A stretch of 64,000 nt of DNA. Origin: Candidatus Eremiobacterota bacterium. GTDB taxonomy: Bacteria; Vulcanimicrobiota; Vulcanimicrobiia; Vulcanimicrobiales; Vulcanimicrobiaceae. Location of the stretch: NCBI GenBank assembly GCA_019235885.1, contig JAFAKB010000025.1, positions 106,874 through 170,873 on the forward strand, given 5' to 3'. Position 1 is the stretch's first letter. Every line of letters starts with the position of its first letter. The notes beneath the pieces were generated by a model, which saw only the letters and a program-made list of their open reading frames with translations, was not told where the DNA came from and did no database searches. Shown piece after piece: positions 43,724-52,167 of this stretch. Position numbers and translations under genes: made by a program.

Positions 43724-45796
43724 ATGGGCTCTTCGCGCGTTCGCACGCTCGCCGTCGCCGGGGTTGCGGCCGTCATGGGGTTGGTGCTCGCCGGGGCCGT
43801 CTCGCAGGCGCAAAAGTCCGGCGGCGGCCACTACACCCTCGCTCAAGCCCGCAGCGGCGCTGCGGTGTTCAGCGGGCAATGCTCGCAGTGCCACGGCGTC
43901 AACCTCCAGGGCGGCGCCGGTCCGGCGCTGGTCGGCTCAGCCTTCCAGCAGTACGTCGGTAAGTCCGGAACCGCGGCTTCGTTGTACGATTTCATTAGTA
44001 AACAGATGCCGGCCGACCACCCCGGCTCGCTCACGCAGCAGCAGTACCTCGACGTCACCGCTTACATTCTGCAGCGCAACCTCTATCCGGCCGGCGACGT
44101 CCCGCTGACGAAGAGCACGTTGGCGCAAGTCGCGCTCGGCGGCGGCACCGTCACGCCGAAGGGGCCGAAGCCGGCGAACAACGCCGAGATCGTCCGAGCC
44201 GCGCCGCCGCAGAACACGGTCTACTCGAAGCTGCCCGGCAACGCCGACGTGAACATCACCGACGCGATGATGGCTTCGGCCGGCCAGAGCGGCACCAACT
44301 GGCTGCTGCCCGGACGCACCTACGACAACGCGCGCTATTCGCCGCTCAACCAGATCAACGACACCAACGTCGGTTCGCTGCAGCTGGCCGGGATCGCGCA
44401 GACCGGGATGACCGCGTCGTTCGAGACGACGCCGATCGTCGTCAACGGCGTCATGTACGTCACCACGCCGACCGTCGCCAACAAGATGAAAGTGATGGCG
44501 CTCGACGCGACCAATGGCCGCTCGATCTGGGAGACGGTCTACTCGCTGGGAACGTTCCAAATCTGCTGCGGCCCGGTCAACCGCGGCGCGGCGGTTGGAT
44601 ACGGAATGGTCTACGTTCTCACGCTCGACGACAAGCTGCTCGCGCTCGACGCCACGACCGGGAAGTCGCGCTGGACGGCGAGCGTTGCCGACCCGACCGT
44701 CGGCTACTCGGAGACGATGACGCCGCAGATCTACGACGGCCTGATCATCGTCGGCAGCTCCGGCGGCGAGTGGCCGATTCGCGGCTTCGTCGCCGCGTAC
44801 GACGCGAAGTCCGGCAAACAGCGCTGGCGCTGGGACGCGACCGATCCGAAGACCTACGCCGGCGACTCCTGGAAGCGCGGCGGCGCGATGGTGTGGACGA
44901 CGCCCGCGCTCGATCGCAGCCTGGGGCTGATCGTGTTCTGCACCGGCAATCCGAATCCGGATCTCGAGGGCGACGTTCGCGGCGGCGACAACAAGTGGAG
45001 CGACTCGATCGTGGCGCTCGACGTGCACACCGGGAAGCTCAAATGGGGCTACCAAGAGATCAAGCACGACGTGTGGGACTACGACGCGGTTAGCAACGTC
45101 GTGCTCTTCGACGTGCACCAGAACGGGCAGACGATTCCGGCGGCCGGTGAAGCGGGGAAAGTCGGCTGGTTCTACATCGTCGACCGCCGCAACGGCAAGC
45201 TGATCAAACGCTCCGACGCGTACGTCGCGATGACGAAGAACATGTTCAGCCAGCCGACCGCGAAGGGCGTCGTGATGCTTCCGGGCGCGAACGGCGGCGC
45301 GGAGTGGTCGCCGCCGGCGTACTCGCCGCAGACGCACTACGCCTACGTCCTCGGCATGGACCAGCTGATGAACTTCACCACCCACAAGGACCCGTACCAG
45401 TCGGGACGCATTCGGCTGGGCAGCGCGTTCACCAACGTCGCGCCGCACGGCGTGCAGGACGGCCGCTTCGTCGCGATCGACACTGAGACCGGAAAGATCG
45501 CCTGGACGGTGATGACGCGGCAGCCGCTGATCGGCGGCGCGCTCGCCACCGCGGGAAACCTCGCGTTCTTCGGCGAGGGGAACAGCTGGTTCAACGCGGT
45601 CGACGCGAAGACCGGAAAGCGGCTGTGGCGGTTCAGCCTCGGCGCCGGCGTCAACGCGCCACCGGTCACCTACGAGGTCAACGGCCAGCAGTACGTCGCG
45701 GTCGCCGCCGGGGGAAACTTCCAGCTGACGTTCCCGTACGGCGACACGATCGCGATCTTCAAGCTGGGTTCGGGATCCGGAACGGGTTCACGCTAG
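43724..45796 (+). CDS. PQQ-dependent alcohol dehydrogenase with N-terminal cytochrome c domain
   Basis: The 690-residue exported protein has a signal peptide, then a cytochrome c domain with one haem motif (CSQCHG, near residues 53-57) and an eight-bladed PQQ propeller. Vicinal cysteines (FQICCGP), GNPNPD and the repeated tryptophan-docking motifs are present. The catalytic Asp lies in VWDYDAVS (near 450), and the second Asp two residues later is the residue linked to lanthanide rather than calcium use in XoxF and PedH-type enzymes. Typical quinohaemoproteins carry the cytochrome at the C-terminus, so the N-terminal position is unusual. It would oxidise alcohols in the periplasm and pass electrons through its own haem. 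Confidence 0.88.
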   Translation: MGSSRVRTLAVAGVAAVMGLVLAGAVSQAQKSGGGHYTLAQARSGAAVFSGQCSQCHGVNLQGGAGPALVGSAFQQYVGKSGTAASLYDFISKQMPADHPGSLTQQQYLDVTAYILQRNLYPAGDVPLTKSTLAQVALGGGTVTPKGPKPANNAEIVRAAPPQNTVYSKLPGNADVNITDAMMASAGQSGTNWLLPGRTYDNARYSPLNQINDTNVGSLQLAGIAQTGMTASFETTPIVVNGVMYVTTPTVANKMKVMALDATNGRSIWETVYSLGTFQICCGPVNRGAAVGYGMVYVLTLDDKLLALDATTGKSRWTASVADPTVGYSETMTPQIYDGLIIVGSSGGEWPIRGFVAAYDAKSGKQRWRWDATDPKTYAGDSWKRGGAMVWTTPALDRSLGLIVFCTGNPNPDLEGDVRGGDNKWSDSIVALDVHTGKLKWGYQEIKHDVWDYDAVSNVVLFDVHQNGQTIPAAGEAGKVGWFYIVDRRNGKLIKRSDAYVAMTKNMFSQPTAKGVVMLPGANGGAEWSPPAYSPQTHYAYVLGMDQLMNFTTHKDPYQSGRIRLGSAFTNVAPHGVQDGRFVAIDTETGKIAWTVMTRQPLIGGALATAGNLAFFGEGNSWFNAVDAKTGKRLWRFSLGAGVNAPPVTYEVNGQQYVAVAAGGNFQLTFPYGDTIAIFKLGSGSGTGSR

Positions 45797-46730
45797 CGGC
45801 AAGGTCGCGCAGCCGCCGGTAGCTCGCGTCGTCGCTCGCCGCCTCGTACAGCGTGTCGAGCGCGAACAGGTGGTGCCACGGAGTCTCGCCGAGGAGGGCG
45901 AGCTCCGCCAGCCACGTACCGGACGGACCGCTCGCGTCGATTCCGTTTCGCAGCACGTCTTCGGCGAATATCTCGCGCAAGAACGGGGGCGCGAACGCGC
46001 GGTAGCGCTTGTAGACTTCGAAGAACTCGAACGCCGCGCGCAGGGTCGCGGCGTGGTTCGCGCCGCTCGCGTTCGCGTGGTTCGCGCGGACGCGAAACGC
46101 CGTCAGCGCTTCGGTCGCGACGAAGATCTCATGCTTTTCGAGCAGCCTGATCCAGCGGTCGAAATCCTGTAGGTTGGTGAGCCGCGGATCGTCCGGCCCG
46201 ATCTCGTTCAGCACCGCGCGCCGCACCATCGCGCTCGGCGCGCACAGCGAGTTGCCGCGAAAGAAGAACCGCCGCAGCCACGCCCGCCGCGGCGGGTTCG
46301 GCTCGTCGAACGGGAAGTCGAAGAGCGCGCCGAGGCCCGCGACCGGCTCGCCGTCTTCGCCGACCTGCCGCGGAACGGAGAACACCGCGGCGACGTCCGG
46401 GTGCTCGCGGAGAAACGCGACCTGCGTCTCGAGGCGGCCGGGCAGCGCGAAGTCGTCGGAGTTGAGGATCGCGACGAACTCGCCGCGCGCCCGCGCGACC
46501 GTGGCGTTCATCGCTTGCGAGATTCCGCGGTTGCGCTCGAACCGGACGAAGTCAACGCGCGGATCGGTGAAGCTGCGGATGATCTCCGGCGTGGCGTCGG
46601 TCGAGCCGTCGTCGGTTACGACCAGCTCGAAGTCCTGAAATGACTGCGTCAGAATGCTGTCGATCGACTGCGCGACGTACTTCTCGTGGTTGTACGCCTT
46701 GATGACGACCGAGACGGTGGGCCGTTCCAT
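45759..46730 (-). CDS. family 2 glycosyltransferase
   Basis: The 323-residue protein starts PTVSVVIKAYNHEKYVAQSIDSI, has DGSTDAT, NRGISQAMNATVARARGEFVAILNSDD (the metal-binding DxD-like segment) and a late WIRLLE/F helix pattern, all typical of GT-A fold family 2. It transfers a sugar from a nucleotide donor to a cell-surface acceptor. Its 3' end overlaps that of the PQQ dehydrogenase gene by 38 bases. It is the last gene of a three-gene sugar cluster with the NeuD-like and FdtA-like genes. Confidence 0.88.
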   Translation of the reverse strand: MERPTVSVVIKAYNHEKYVAQSIDSILTQSFQDFELVVTDDGSTDATPEIIRSFTDPRVDFVRFERNRGISQAMNATVARARGEFVAILNSDDFALPGRLETQVAFLREHPDVAAVFSVPRQVGEDGEPVAGLGALFDFPFDEPNPPRRAWLRRFFFRGNSLCAPSAMVRRAVLNEIGPDDPRLTNLQDFDRWIRLLEKHEIFVATEALTAFRVRANHANASGANHAATLRAAFEFFEVYKRYRAFAPPFLREIFAEDVLRNGIDASGPSGTWLAELALLGETPWHHLFALDTLYEAASDDASYRRLRDLAASVNPFRIPNPA

Positions 46731-46731
46731 C

Positions 46732-47370
46732 TCAGAAGTCCGCCAGCCCGGCTTCCCGGATGCGCGCCGGGTTGCCGAACGCTTTGGTCCGCGCGGGGAC
46801 GCCCGCGACCACGACCGCGCCCGCGCCGACGATCGCGTGCTCGCCGATCTCGACGTTCGGCAGCACGACCGCGCCGGCGCCGATCGTCGCGCCGCGTCCC
46901 ACCTTGACGTAACCACCCAGCACCGCGCTGGGTCCGAGCGATGCGAACGCGGCGATCTCGGCATGATGGCCGATCGAGACGCCGCGGTTCACGACGACGT
47001 GCTCGCCGATCACCGTCTCGGCGCCGACGATGCAGCCGGCGTTCACGAACGTTCCGCCGGATACCGTCGTCGACGCCGCGACGATCGCGGTGGGATCGAG
47101 CAGCGCCTCTGGAAAGCCGAACCCGAGCGCAAGCGCTTCGGTGGTCGCGGCGAAGCGGTTCGCCGGCGTGAACAGCGGGCAGAAGCACGGCCACGACGTT
47201 GCCCCCGGCGGAAGCTCGCGCACGCCGGCGATCTTCGCGGCGTCGCCGAAGTACGCCGGACCGTCGTAGTTCTTGACCGCCGCGCCGACCTCGCGACCGA
47301 GGCGGCGGCAGGTTTCCACGTACTCGACGACGATCGGCGAACCGACCGCGAAGAGGACGATCGGGTTCAG
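46732..47370 (-). CDS. NeuD/PglD-like sugar O- or N-acyltransferase (hexapeptide repeat)
   Basis: The C-terminal half is a left-handed beta-helix with many hexapeptide turns (GGTFVNAGCIVGAETVIGEHVVVNRG, VGRGATIGAGAVVLPNVEIGEHAIVGAGAVVV) and an active-site His pair in GVSIGHHAEI. The N-terminal Rossmann-like part (PIVLFAVGSPIVVEYVETCRR) is only complete if translation begins at a CTG at 47370, whose bases overlap the stop of the upstream gene (CTGA); a GTG at 47319 would cut off the first strand. It probably acylates a nucleotide- or lipid-linked sugar made with its neighbours. Confidence 0.8.
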   Translation of the reverse strand: MNPIVLFAVGSPIVVEYVETCRRLGREVGAAVKNYDGPAYFGDAAKIAGVRELPPGATSWPCFCPLFTPANRFAATTEALALGFGFPEALLDPTAIVAASTTVSGGTFVNAGCIVGAETVIGEHVVVNRGVSIGHHAEIAAFASLGPSAVLGGYVKVGRGATIGAGAVVLPNVEIGEHAIVGAGAVVVAGVPARTKAFGNPARIREAGLADF

Positions 47371-47783
47371 GCGCTCAGCTCCCAGCGCTCAAACTCGGCG
47401 TGATCGCGAATGTAGTCTGCCTCGTCGTACGCCTGTTCGGCGAGCACGGCGAGCACGGTGCCCGGCGCGAACTTCACCATGTCGAGCCAATAGCCCGCGG
47501 GAAGATACAGCGCGCGGCCGGCGCGCTCGAGCGGAATGACGTCGACGTGGCCGTGCGCTTCCACGTGCAGCTCGACGCTGCCCTGAACGCAGACCAGAAA
47601 CTTTGCCTGCGTGCGGTGCGCGTGGCCGCCGCGCCGCGCGCCGGCCGGCACGCCGGTGATGAAGTAGAACCGTTCGATCACGACGCCGCGCGTGGCCAGC
47701 TCGCTGACGAACAGCGAGCCGCTCGCATCCGCGATTTCGGTAAAGTCGAAGACTTCGTATGGTTTAAGCAGCGTCTGAGCCAC
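47367..47783 (-). CDS. FdtA/WxcM-like dTDP-sugar 3,4-ketoisomerase (cupin)
   Basis: A 138-residue cupin starting at GTG. It shows the FdtA pattern: FYFITGVPAGARRGGHAHRTQAKFLVCVQGSVELHV with the catalytic His pair in GGHAHR, and the late LYLPAGYWLDMVKF. Such enzymes isomerise dTDP-4-keto-6-deoxyglucose to the 3-keto form en route to 3-amino-3,6-dideoxy sugars, which are later N-acylated. An acyltransferase directly downstream fits that pathway; an aminotransferase is not in the window. Confidence 0.85.
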   Translation of the reverse strand: MAQTLLKPYEVFDFTEIADASGSLFVSELATRGVVIERFYFITGVPAGARRGGHAHRTQAKFLVCVQGSVELHVEAHGHVDVIPLERAGRALYLPAGYWLDMVKFAPGTVLAVLAEQAYDEADYIRDHAEFERWELSA

Positions 47784-47863
47784 GCCCGCCTCTTGGCGAA
47801 TTGCCCGCCCGCTTACTGCCGAATAACGAAACCCTAATAATTCGAGTAGGGTCCGGCAGGCCG

Positions 47864-48667
47864 ATGACCCCGCCGCGCCGGAACAATCGTCCGATGCGCG
47901 CCGTCGCTCTCCTCGCCGCATTGCTCCTGCTTTGCAGCGGATCCGGTGTCGCGGCCCCCGAGCCGCCGCCCGATCGCGTGTACGCGCTGGTTGGGAAGTG
48001 GACGTGCTCGTCGCCGGACAAGCCGGCCCACACGACGACGTTCGTCGCCACGCGTGACGGTAACTCGGTCGACGTGGTTCGCCACGTGCGGCCCGCCACC
48101 GGCGCGCCGTACACGGCGCACGACCGCTTCACCTACGACCCGAGCGGCACTTGGCACGTCGAGGTCGATGCCGGCTCGCCCCGCGCATTGCAGCTGACCG
48201 GCCCGGCGTGGGATAAAACGAAGCGCGACTGGGCAGCCGAAGCACACGACGACAGCGGCGCGCTCGTGCGTCTGAGCTTCATGGCGTTCAGCGGAACCTT
48301 CATGCGAACGGTGACGCACCAACAACCGCTTGGGAAGACGCAGTCGTGGTTCAGCGACTGGTGTGCGAGCGGCGACGCGTCGCCCGCCCAGCGCAGTTGC
48401 GAGACGCCAAACGTGCCGCCGCATACGGTTGTCGCGGCGGAGCCCTCGACGGAGGGCATTCCGAAAACACTGAGGGGCACGGTAAACCTCATCGTCTCGC
48501 TCGACGAAGACTCGAACATCGAGTCGGTGTCGGTCGCATCGAGCCCGTCAGCCATCTTGAGCGCCGCCGCGGTCCGAGCCGCGCGTCAATCGACGTTCCA
48601 AACGATGGTCAAGTCCTGCTACGCCATTCCCGGGCGCTACCTCTTCACGGTAAAATTCGGCCCGTAG
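47864..48667 (+). CDS. secreted protein with C-terminal TonB-C-like domain
   Basis: A 267-residue product with a signal peptide (RPMRAVALLAALLLLCSGSGVAA); ATG 47894 is an alternative start. The central domain has two cysteines (KWTCSSPD and SDWCASGD). The last about 70 residues (GTVNLIVSLDEDSNIESVSVASS, then SAILSAAAVRAARQSTF) match the beta-alpha-beta layout of TonB C-terminal domains, which in many secreted proteins occur without the membrane anchor. Function unknown. It is divergent from the sugar cluster and convergent with the CPBP protease gene. Confidence 0.65.
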   Translation: MTPPRRNNRPMRAVALLAALLLLCSGSGVAAPEPPPDRVYALVGKWTCSSPDKPAHTTTFVATRDGNSVDVVRHVRPATGAPYTAHDRFTYDPSGTWHVEVDAGSPRALQLTGPAWDKTKRDWAAEAHDDSGALVRLSFMAFSGTFMRTVTHQQPLGKTQSWFSDWCASGDASPAQRSCETPNVPPHTVVAAEPSTEGIPKTLRGTVNLIVSLDEDSNIESVSVASSPSAILSAAAVRAARQSTFQTMVKSCYAIPGRYLFTVKFGP

Positions 48668-49505
48668 CGCTCGGCGGAGCCGTCCCCGAAGCGAAGGTGG
48701 CAACATTCGATTCGCGGCGGGCGACCCAAATGCCGAAGCCGCACGAGGCGAGGAGACACACGCCGACGGCCGCGATCGACGCTTCGAGGCCGAAGGCGCC
48801 GCCGGTCATGACGAGCGGTCCGTGGAGCTCGCCGTACAGCCGCGCATGGGACGGCATCGTTCCGGAGATCGGCGTCCCGAAGACGAAGCCCTCGGCGAAG
48901 TTCCAGCCGGCGTGCAGGCCGATCGGCAGCCACAGCCGGTTGGTCGCCGCGTACGCGAGCGCGAGCAAAACGCCCGCTTCCAGCGCGATTGCAACGGTGC
49001 TCAGCACCGACGCGCCCGGGTTGAACGCGTGAAAGAGCCCGAACGCGACCGCGGACACCGCGACGCCGATCCACGTGCCCGCGACGGTCCGAATCGTGCG
49101 AAAGACAAAGCCCCGAAATAGGATCTCCTCGGTAACCGCGACGAGCAGCATCGACAGCGCTCCCGCCGCAAGACCGTTCCAGCCGCCGTACCCGTGCACC
49201 ACGAAGACGTCGGCGAGCGCGAGAAGGCCGATCGCTGTTGAAAACAGCGCGAGCCCGACGACGATGCCGAGCAGCGTCTCCGGGATGAGCGCGCGCGGCG
49301 CCAGCTCGGTGACCGCCCGGCGCTCCACGAAGCGCACCCAGCCGACGTAAATTGCCAGCGCGACCGCGCCGACGACGACGGCGCCGACGGCCTCGGAAAC
49401 GTGCGCCTGCCGCAGCGGAAACTGCACGATGCTGATAACCACGAGAAACACGATCAGCCCGAGCACCATGATGCCGAGCGTCCGCAAAGCGGCGAGAAGC
49501 TTCAT
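48645..49505 (-). CDS. CPBP-family intramembrane metalloprotease
   Basis: The 286-residue protein has eight membrane helices and the CPBP (Rce1-like) motifs: EEILFRGFVFR near residues 127-137, FGLFHAFN near 158 and GLHAGWNFAEG near 190, supplying the Glu and His residues of the active site. Bacterial members cleave membrane proteins or small peptides and sometimes act in bacteriocin immunity or maturation. The lanthipeptide cluster is 17 kb away, so a link is not implied. Confidence 0.88.
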   Translation of the reverse strand: MKLLAALRTLGIMVLGLIVFLVVISIVQFPLRQAHVSEAVGAVVVGAVALAIYVGWVRFVERRAVTELAPRALIPETLLGIVVGLALFSTAIGLLALADVFVVHGYGGWNGLAAGALSMLLVAVTEEILFRGFVFRTIRTVAGTWIGVAVSAVAFGLFHAFNPGASVLSTVAIALEAGVLLALAYAATNRLWLPIGLHAGWNFAEGFVFGTPISGTMPSHARLYGELHGPLVMTGGAFGLEASIAAVGVCLLASCGFGIWVARRESNVATFASGTAPPSATGRILP

Positions 49506-49561
49506 GGCGCAGCTACGGCGTCTCGCCGGTCAAGGTTTCGGAAGGCCGCACCTGGCGGTGC

Positions 49562-50590
49562 TCACTTCACGAAGAACAAACCGCCGATCCCGATCACGTA
49601 CAGCGCTAGGACGAGCAGCGAGTCCAGGCCGGCGCCGAGAAGCATGCGCTGCGAGCGCAGGATCACGCCGACGCAGTAAACGGCGGTGAGCAGCGCGCCG
49701 AGCGCGGCGAGGTAGAGGTCCGGGCCTTGCGCGTCGGGGAGCAGGGGCTTGTTGCTGAGCAGCGTCGCGAACAGGAACAGCACCGGAAGGAACGCGTTCC
49801 CTCCGATGATATCGCTCATTGCGAGCTCGTAGCGGCCAGCTTTGATCGCGTACAGGCCGGTCGTCACTTCGGGCAGCGCGGTGACCGCGGCGAGCAGCGT
49901 CGCACCGAAGATCACGCCTTGCATGTGCCAGCGCGTCGTGAGGACGTCGCTGCTGAGCGCGAGCGCGACGCCGGCGAGCAGCGTCGCGATCGCGCCGACC
50001 GCGAACAGCACGTAGATTTGCGAAATGGGACGGCGCTGCGGCGCGACGAGCCTAGACTCTTCGGCGATCGACTCGCGTGCGGTGCGCCAGCCCTGGTTGT
50101 CCTCGTGGTGGCTGATGAGGAAGAGGCTGCCGATCCAGGCGGCGAGGATCGCGAGCTCGGCGGGCGTCGTGCGCGCGAAGATCAAGCTCGGCGGCGAGAG
50201 CGCGCCCAGCACGCACAGCATGAGGATCGCGATCAGCACCAGCCCTTCGAGCGCGATCGTCAGCGAGGAGACGAGCGAGGAGAGCGGGACGCGCGAGCGC
50301 AGCCCCGGCCCGTCGAGCAGCACCAGGACGACGGTCTGGATCGCGATCCCGCCCAGGATGTTCCCGACCGCGAGCCCGAGACTGCCGGTGTAGACGCCGC
50401 CGACGACGATCGCGACCTCCGGCAGGTTGGTCGCGATCGCGAGGAAGACCGCGCCGCCGAGCCCTTCGCCCCAACCGAAGTGCGCGTCAATCGCGTCGGT
50501 GGTGGACGCGAGAATTCCGCCGGCCCACCAGATCAGCGCTCCGGCGGCGGCGAAGATCACCAGGACCAGCGGCGTGGAAAGGGCCTGCAC
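49562..50590 (-). CDS. sodium/calcium exchanger-like cation antiporter (CaCA superfamily)
   Basis: A 342-residue membrane protein of about ten helices starting at GTG. It has the paired alpha-repeat motifs of the superfamily: IATNLPEVAIVVGG in the first half and AVTALPEVTTGLYAIKAG with SDIIGGNAF in the second, which contribute the cation-binding acidic residues. It exchanges Ca2+ (or other cations) for Na+ or H+ across the inner membrane. Confidence 0.87.
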   Translation of the reverse strand: MQALSTPLVLVIFAAAGALIWWAGGILASTTDAIDAHFGWGEGLGGAVFLAIATNLPEVAIVVGGVYTGSLGLAVGNILGGIAIQTVVLVLLDGPGLRSRVPLSSLVSSLTIALEGLVLIAILMLCVLGALSPPSLIFARTTPAELAILAAWIGSLFLISHHEDNQGWRTARESIAEESRLVAPQRRPISQIYVLFAVGAIATLLAGVALALSSDVLTTRWHMQGVIFGATLLAAVTALPEVTTGLYAIKAGRYELAMSDIIGGNAFLPVLFLFATLLSNKPLLPDAQGPDLYLAALGALLTAVYCVGVILRSQRMLLGAGLDSLLVLALYVIGIGGLFFVK

Positions 50591-50646
50591 GACGAAGTCC
50601 GTATCCCCGCAGAACGTCTCCCCACACCGCCGCGCAGCCGCCGCAT

Positions 50647-51687
50647 ATGACGTCCACCGCCGACCGGGTCAACTATCTCAACATCGGCTTGATGGCCGCG
50701 TCGTGCGGCATCGCCTACGTCGTGCCGTTCGAGCTGTTCCTCTTCTCGTACGCGGTGCTGGGGCCGCTGCACTATCTCACCGAGATCTCGTGGCTGCACG
50801 ACCGCGGCTACTTCGTGCGGACGCGCCGCGACGCGGGCGCCGGCCGCGCCGCGCGGGTGTGGCTGGGGCTGGTGACGCTGACGATCGCGGTGATGATGTA
50901 CGGGCTGCTGGCGGAGAAGCTCTTCGCGGCGAAGGTGTCCCCGGCGTGGGAGATCGGGCTCGTCTATATGGTGTTCGTGACGGCGGCGCTGTTCGTCGCC
51001 GGGAAAAACCGAGTCGCCGCGGCGGCGGTCGTCGTGCTGACGATTCTCTCGCTGCTGCTGTTCAACGGCACGCGGGCCTACGGGCTGATCGCGCTGCTGC
51101 TGGTGACGATCGTGCACGTCTTCGTCTTCACCGCGGCGTTCATTCTGTTCGGCGCGCTGAAAAGCCGCAGCCGGTCCGGCGTGCTGTCGCTGGCGGTGTT
51201 CGCGCTGTGCTCGGTCAGTTTCTTCGTCTTCGCGCCGGACACGTTCGCCTGGGCCGGCGGCGACTTCGTGCGCAGCAACTACGGCTCGTTCCAGCAGCTG
51301 AACGCGGAGCTGATCAAGATCTTCAACTTCGGACCCGGCACCTCGCTCTACGAGATCTATGACTCGCCCGCGGGCCTGACGGTGATGCGCCTGATCGCCT
51401 TCGCGTACACGTATCACTACCTGAACTGGTTCTCGAAGACGTCGATCATCAAATGGCACGAGGTTCCGAAGAGCCGCTCGATCGCGATCGTCGGCCTGTG
51501 GATCGTCTCGCTCGCGATCTATGCGTGGAACTACCAGCTCGGCTTCGTGGTGCTGTACTTTCTCAGCGTGCTCCACGTCATGCTCGAGTTTCCGCTGAAC
51601 CATCAGAGCTTCGCGGGAATCGGCCGCGAGCTGAGCGCGATGCTGCGCCCTGCCCGACGGGAGTCGGCAGCCGCGCGCAGCGGCTAG
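50647..51687 (+). CDS. polytopic membrane protein with conserved histidines, unknown
   Basis: A 346-residue protein with about eight membrane helices. Histidine-rich clusters near helix ends stand out: GPLHYLTEISWLHDRGYF, YTYHYLNWFSKTSIIKWHEV and LSVLHVMLEFPLNHQSF. Their placement is reminiscent of membrane di-iron or carotenoid-cleaving (Brp/Blh-like) enzymes, but I cannot assign a family. It starts head-to-head with the exchanger gene, 56 bases away, and ends overlapping the VOC gene by four bases. Confidence 0.6.
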   Translation: MTSTADRVNYLNIGLMAASCGIAYVVPFELFLFSYAVLGPLHYLTEISWLHDRGYFVRTRRDAGAGRAARVWLGLVTLTIAVMMYGLLAEKLFAAKVSPAWEIGLVYMVFVTAALFVAGKNRVAAAAVVVLTILSLLLFNGTRAYGLIALLLVTIVHVFVFTAAFILFGALKSRSRSGVLSLAVFALCSVSFFVFAPDTFAWAGGDFVRSNYGSFQQLNAELIKIFNFGPGTSLYEIYDSPAGLTVMRLIAFAYTYHYLNWFSKTSIIKWHEVPKSRSIAIVGLWIVSLAIYAWNYQLGFVVLYFLSVLHVMLEFPLNHQSFAGIGRELSAMLRPARRESAAARSG

Positions 51688-52082
51688 GACCGACATTGAA
51701 AGCAGAGTCTGAATCCGTCGGGGTCGGCCAGCCAGATCTGCTTCATCCCGTAGTGCGTCGTCCGCGGCTCTTCGACAGCACATCCGCTCGCACGAAGGTG
51801 CCGGAACGCCGCGTCGACATCGGGACAGTCGAAGTACAGCTCGGTATCCTCATGGCCCGCGCAGCGCACCGGGTCGCGTTGCGCCGGCCGCTCGTCGTCT
51901 TCGTAGCGTTCGTTCAGCATCAGCATGACGTCACCATGACGGAGCATCGCCCAGACGAGAGACCCGTCCGGTTCAGCGGTATGGACCACCTCGAAACCGA
52001 TCGCGTCCCGGTAGAACGCGACCGATTCGCGCATATCGAAGACTTCCAGCAGCGGCGTCAAGCCGCGAACGTCGATCGCCAT
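51684..52082 (-). CDS. VOC family protein (bleomycin-resistance/glyoxalase-like)
   Basis: The 132-residue protein shows TPLLEVFDMRESVAFYRDAIGFEVVH at the start and TELYFDCPDVDAAFRHLRASG with QIWLADPDGFRLCFQ at the end, the duplicated beta-alpha-beta-beta-beta pattern of the vicinal-oxygen-chelate family. A metal-binding or ligand-sequestering role is likely; the specific ligand is unknown. It faces the cytochrome gene divergently. Confidence 0.85.
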   Translation of the reverse strand: MAIDVRGLTPLLEVFDMRESVAFYRDAIGFEVVHTAEPDGSLVWAMLRHGDVMLMLNERYEDDERPAQRDPVRCAGHEDTELYFDCPDVDAAFRHLRASGCAVEEPRTTHYGMKQIWLADPDGFRLCFQCRS

Positions 52083-52167
52083 ACGATCCCCTTGTGTCCG
52101 GCCCGGCCCACCGGGAAACGGTGACGGACAGCGAACAGTCGCGATGCTGAGAACGGAGGTGTCCCCG

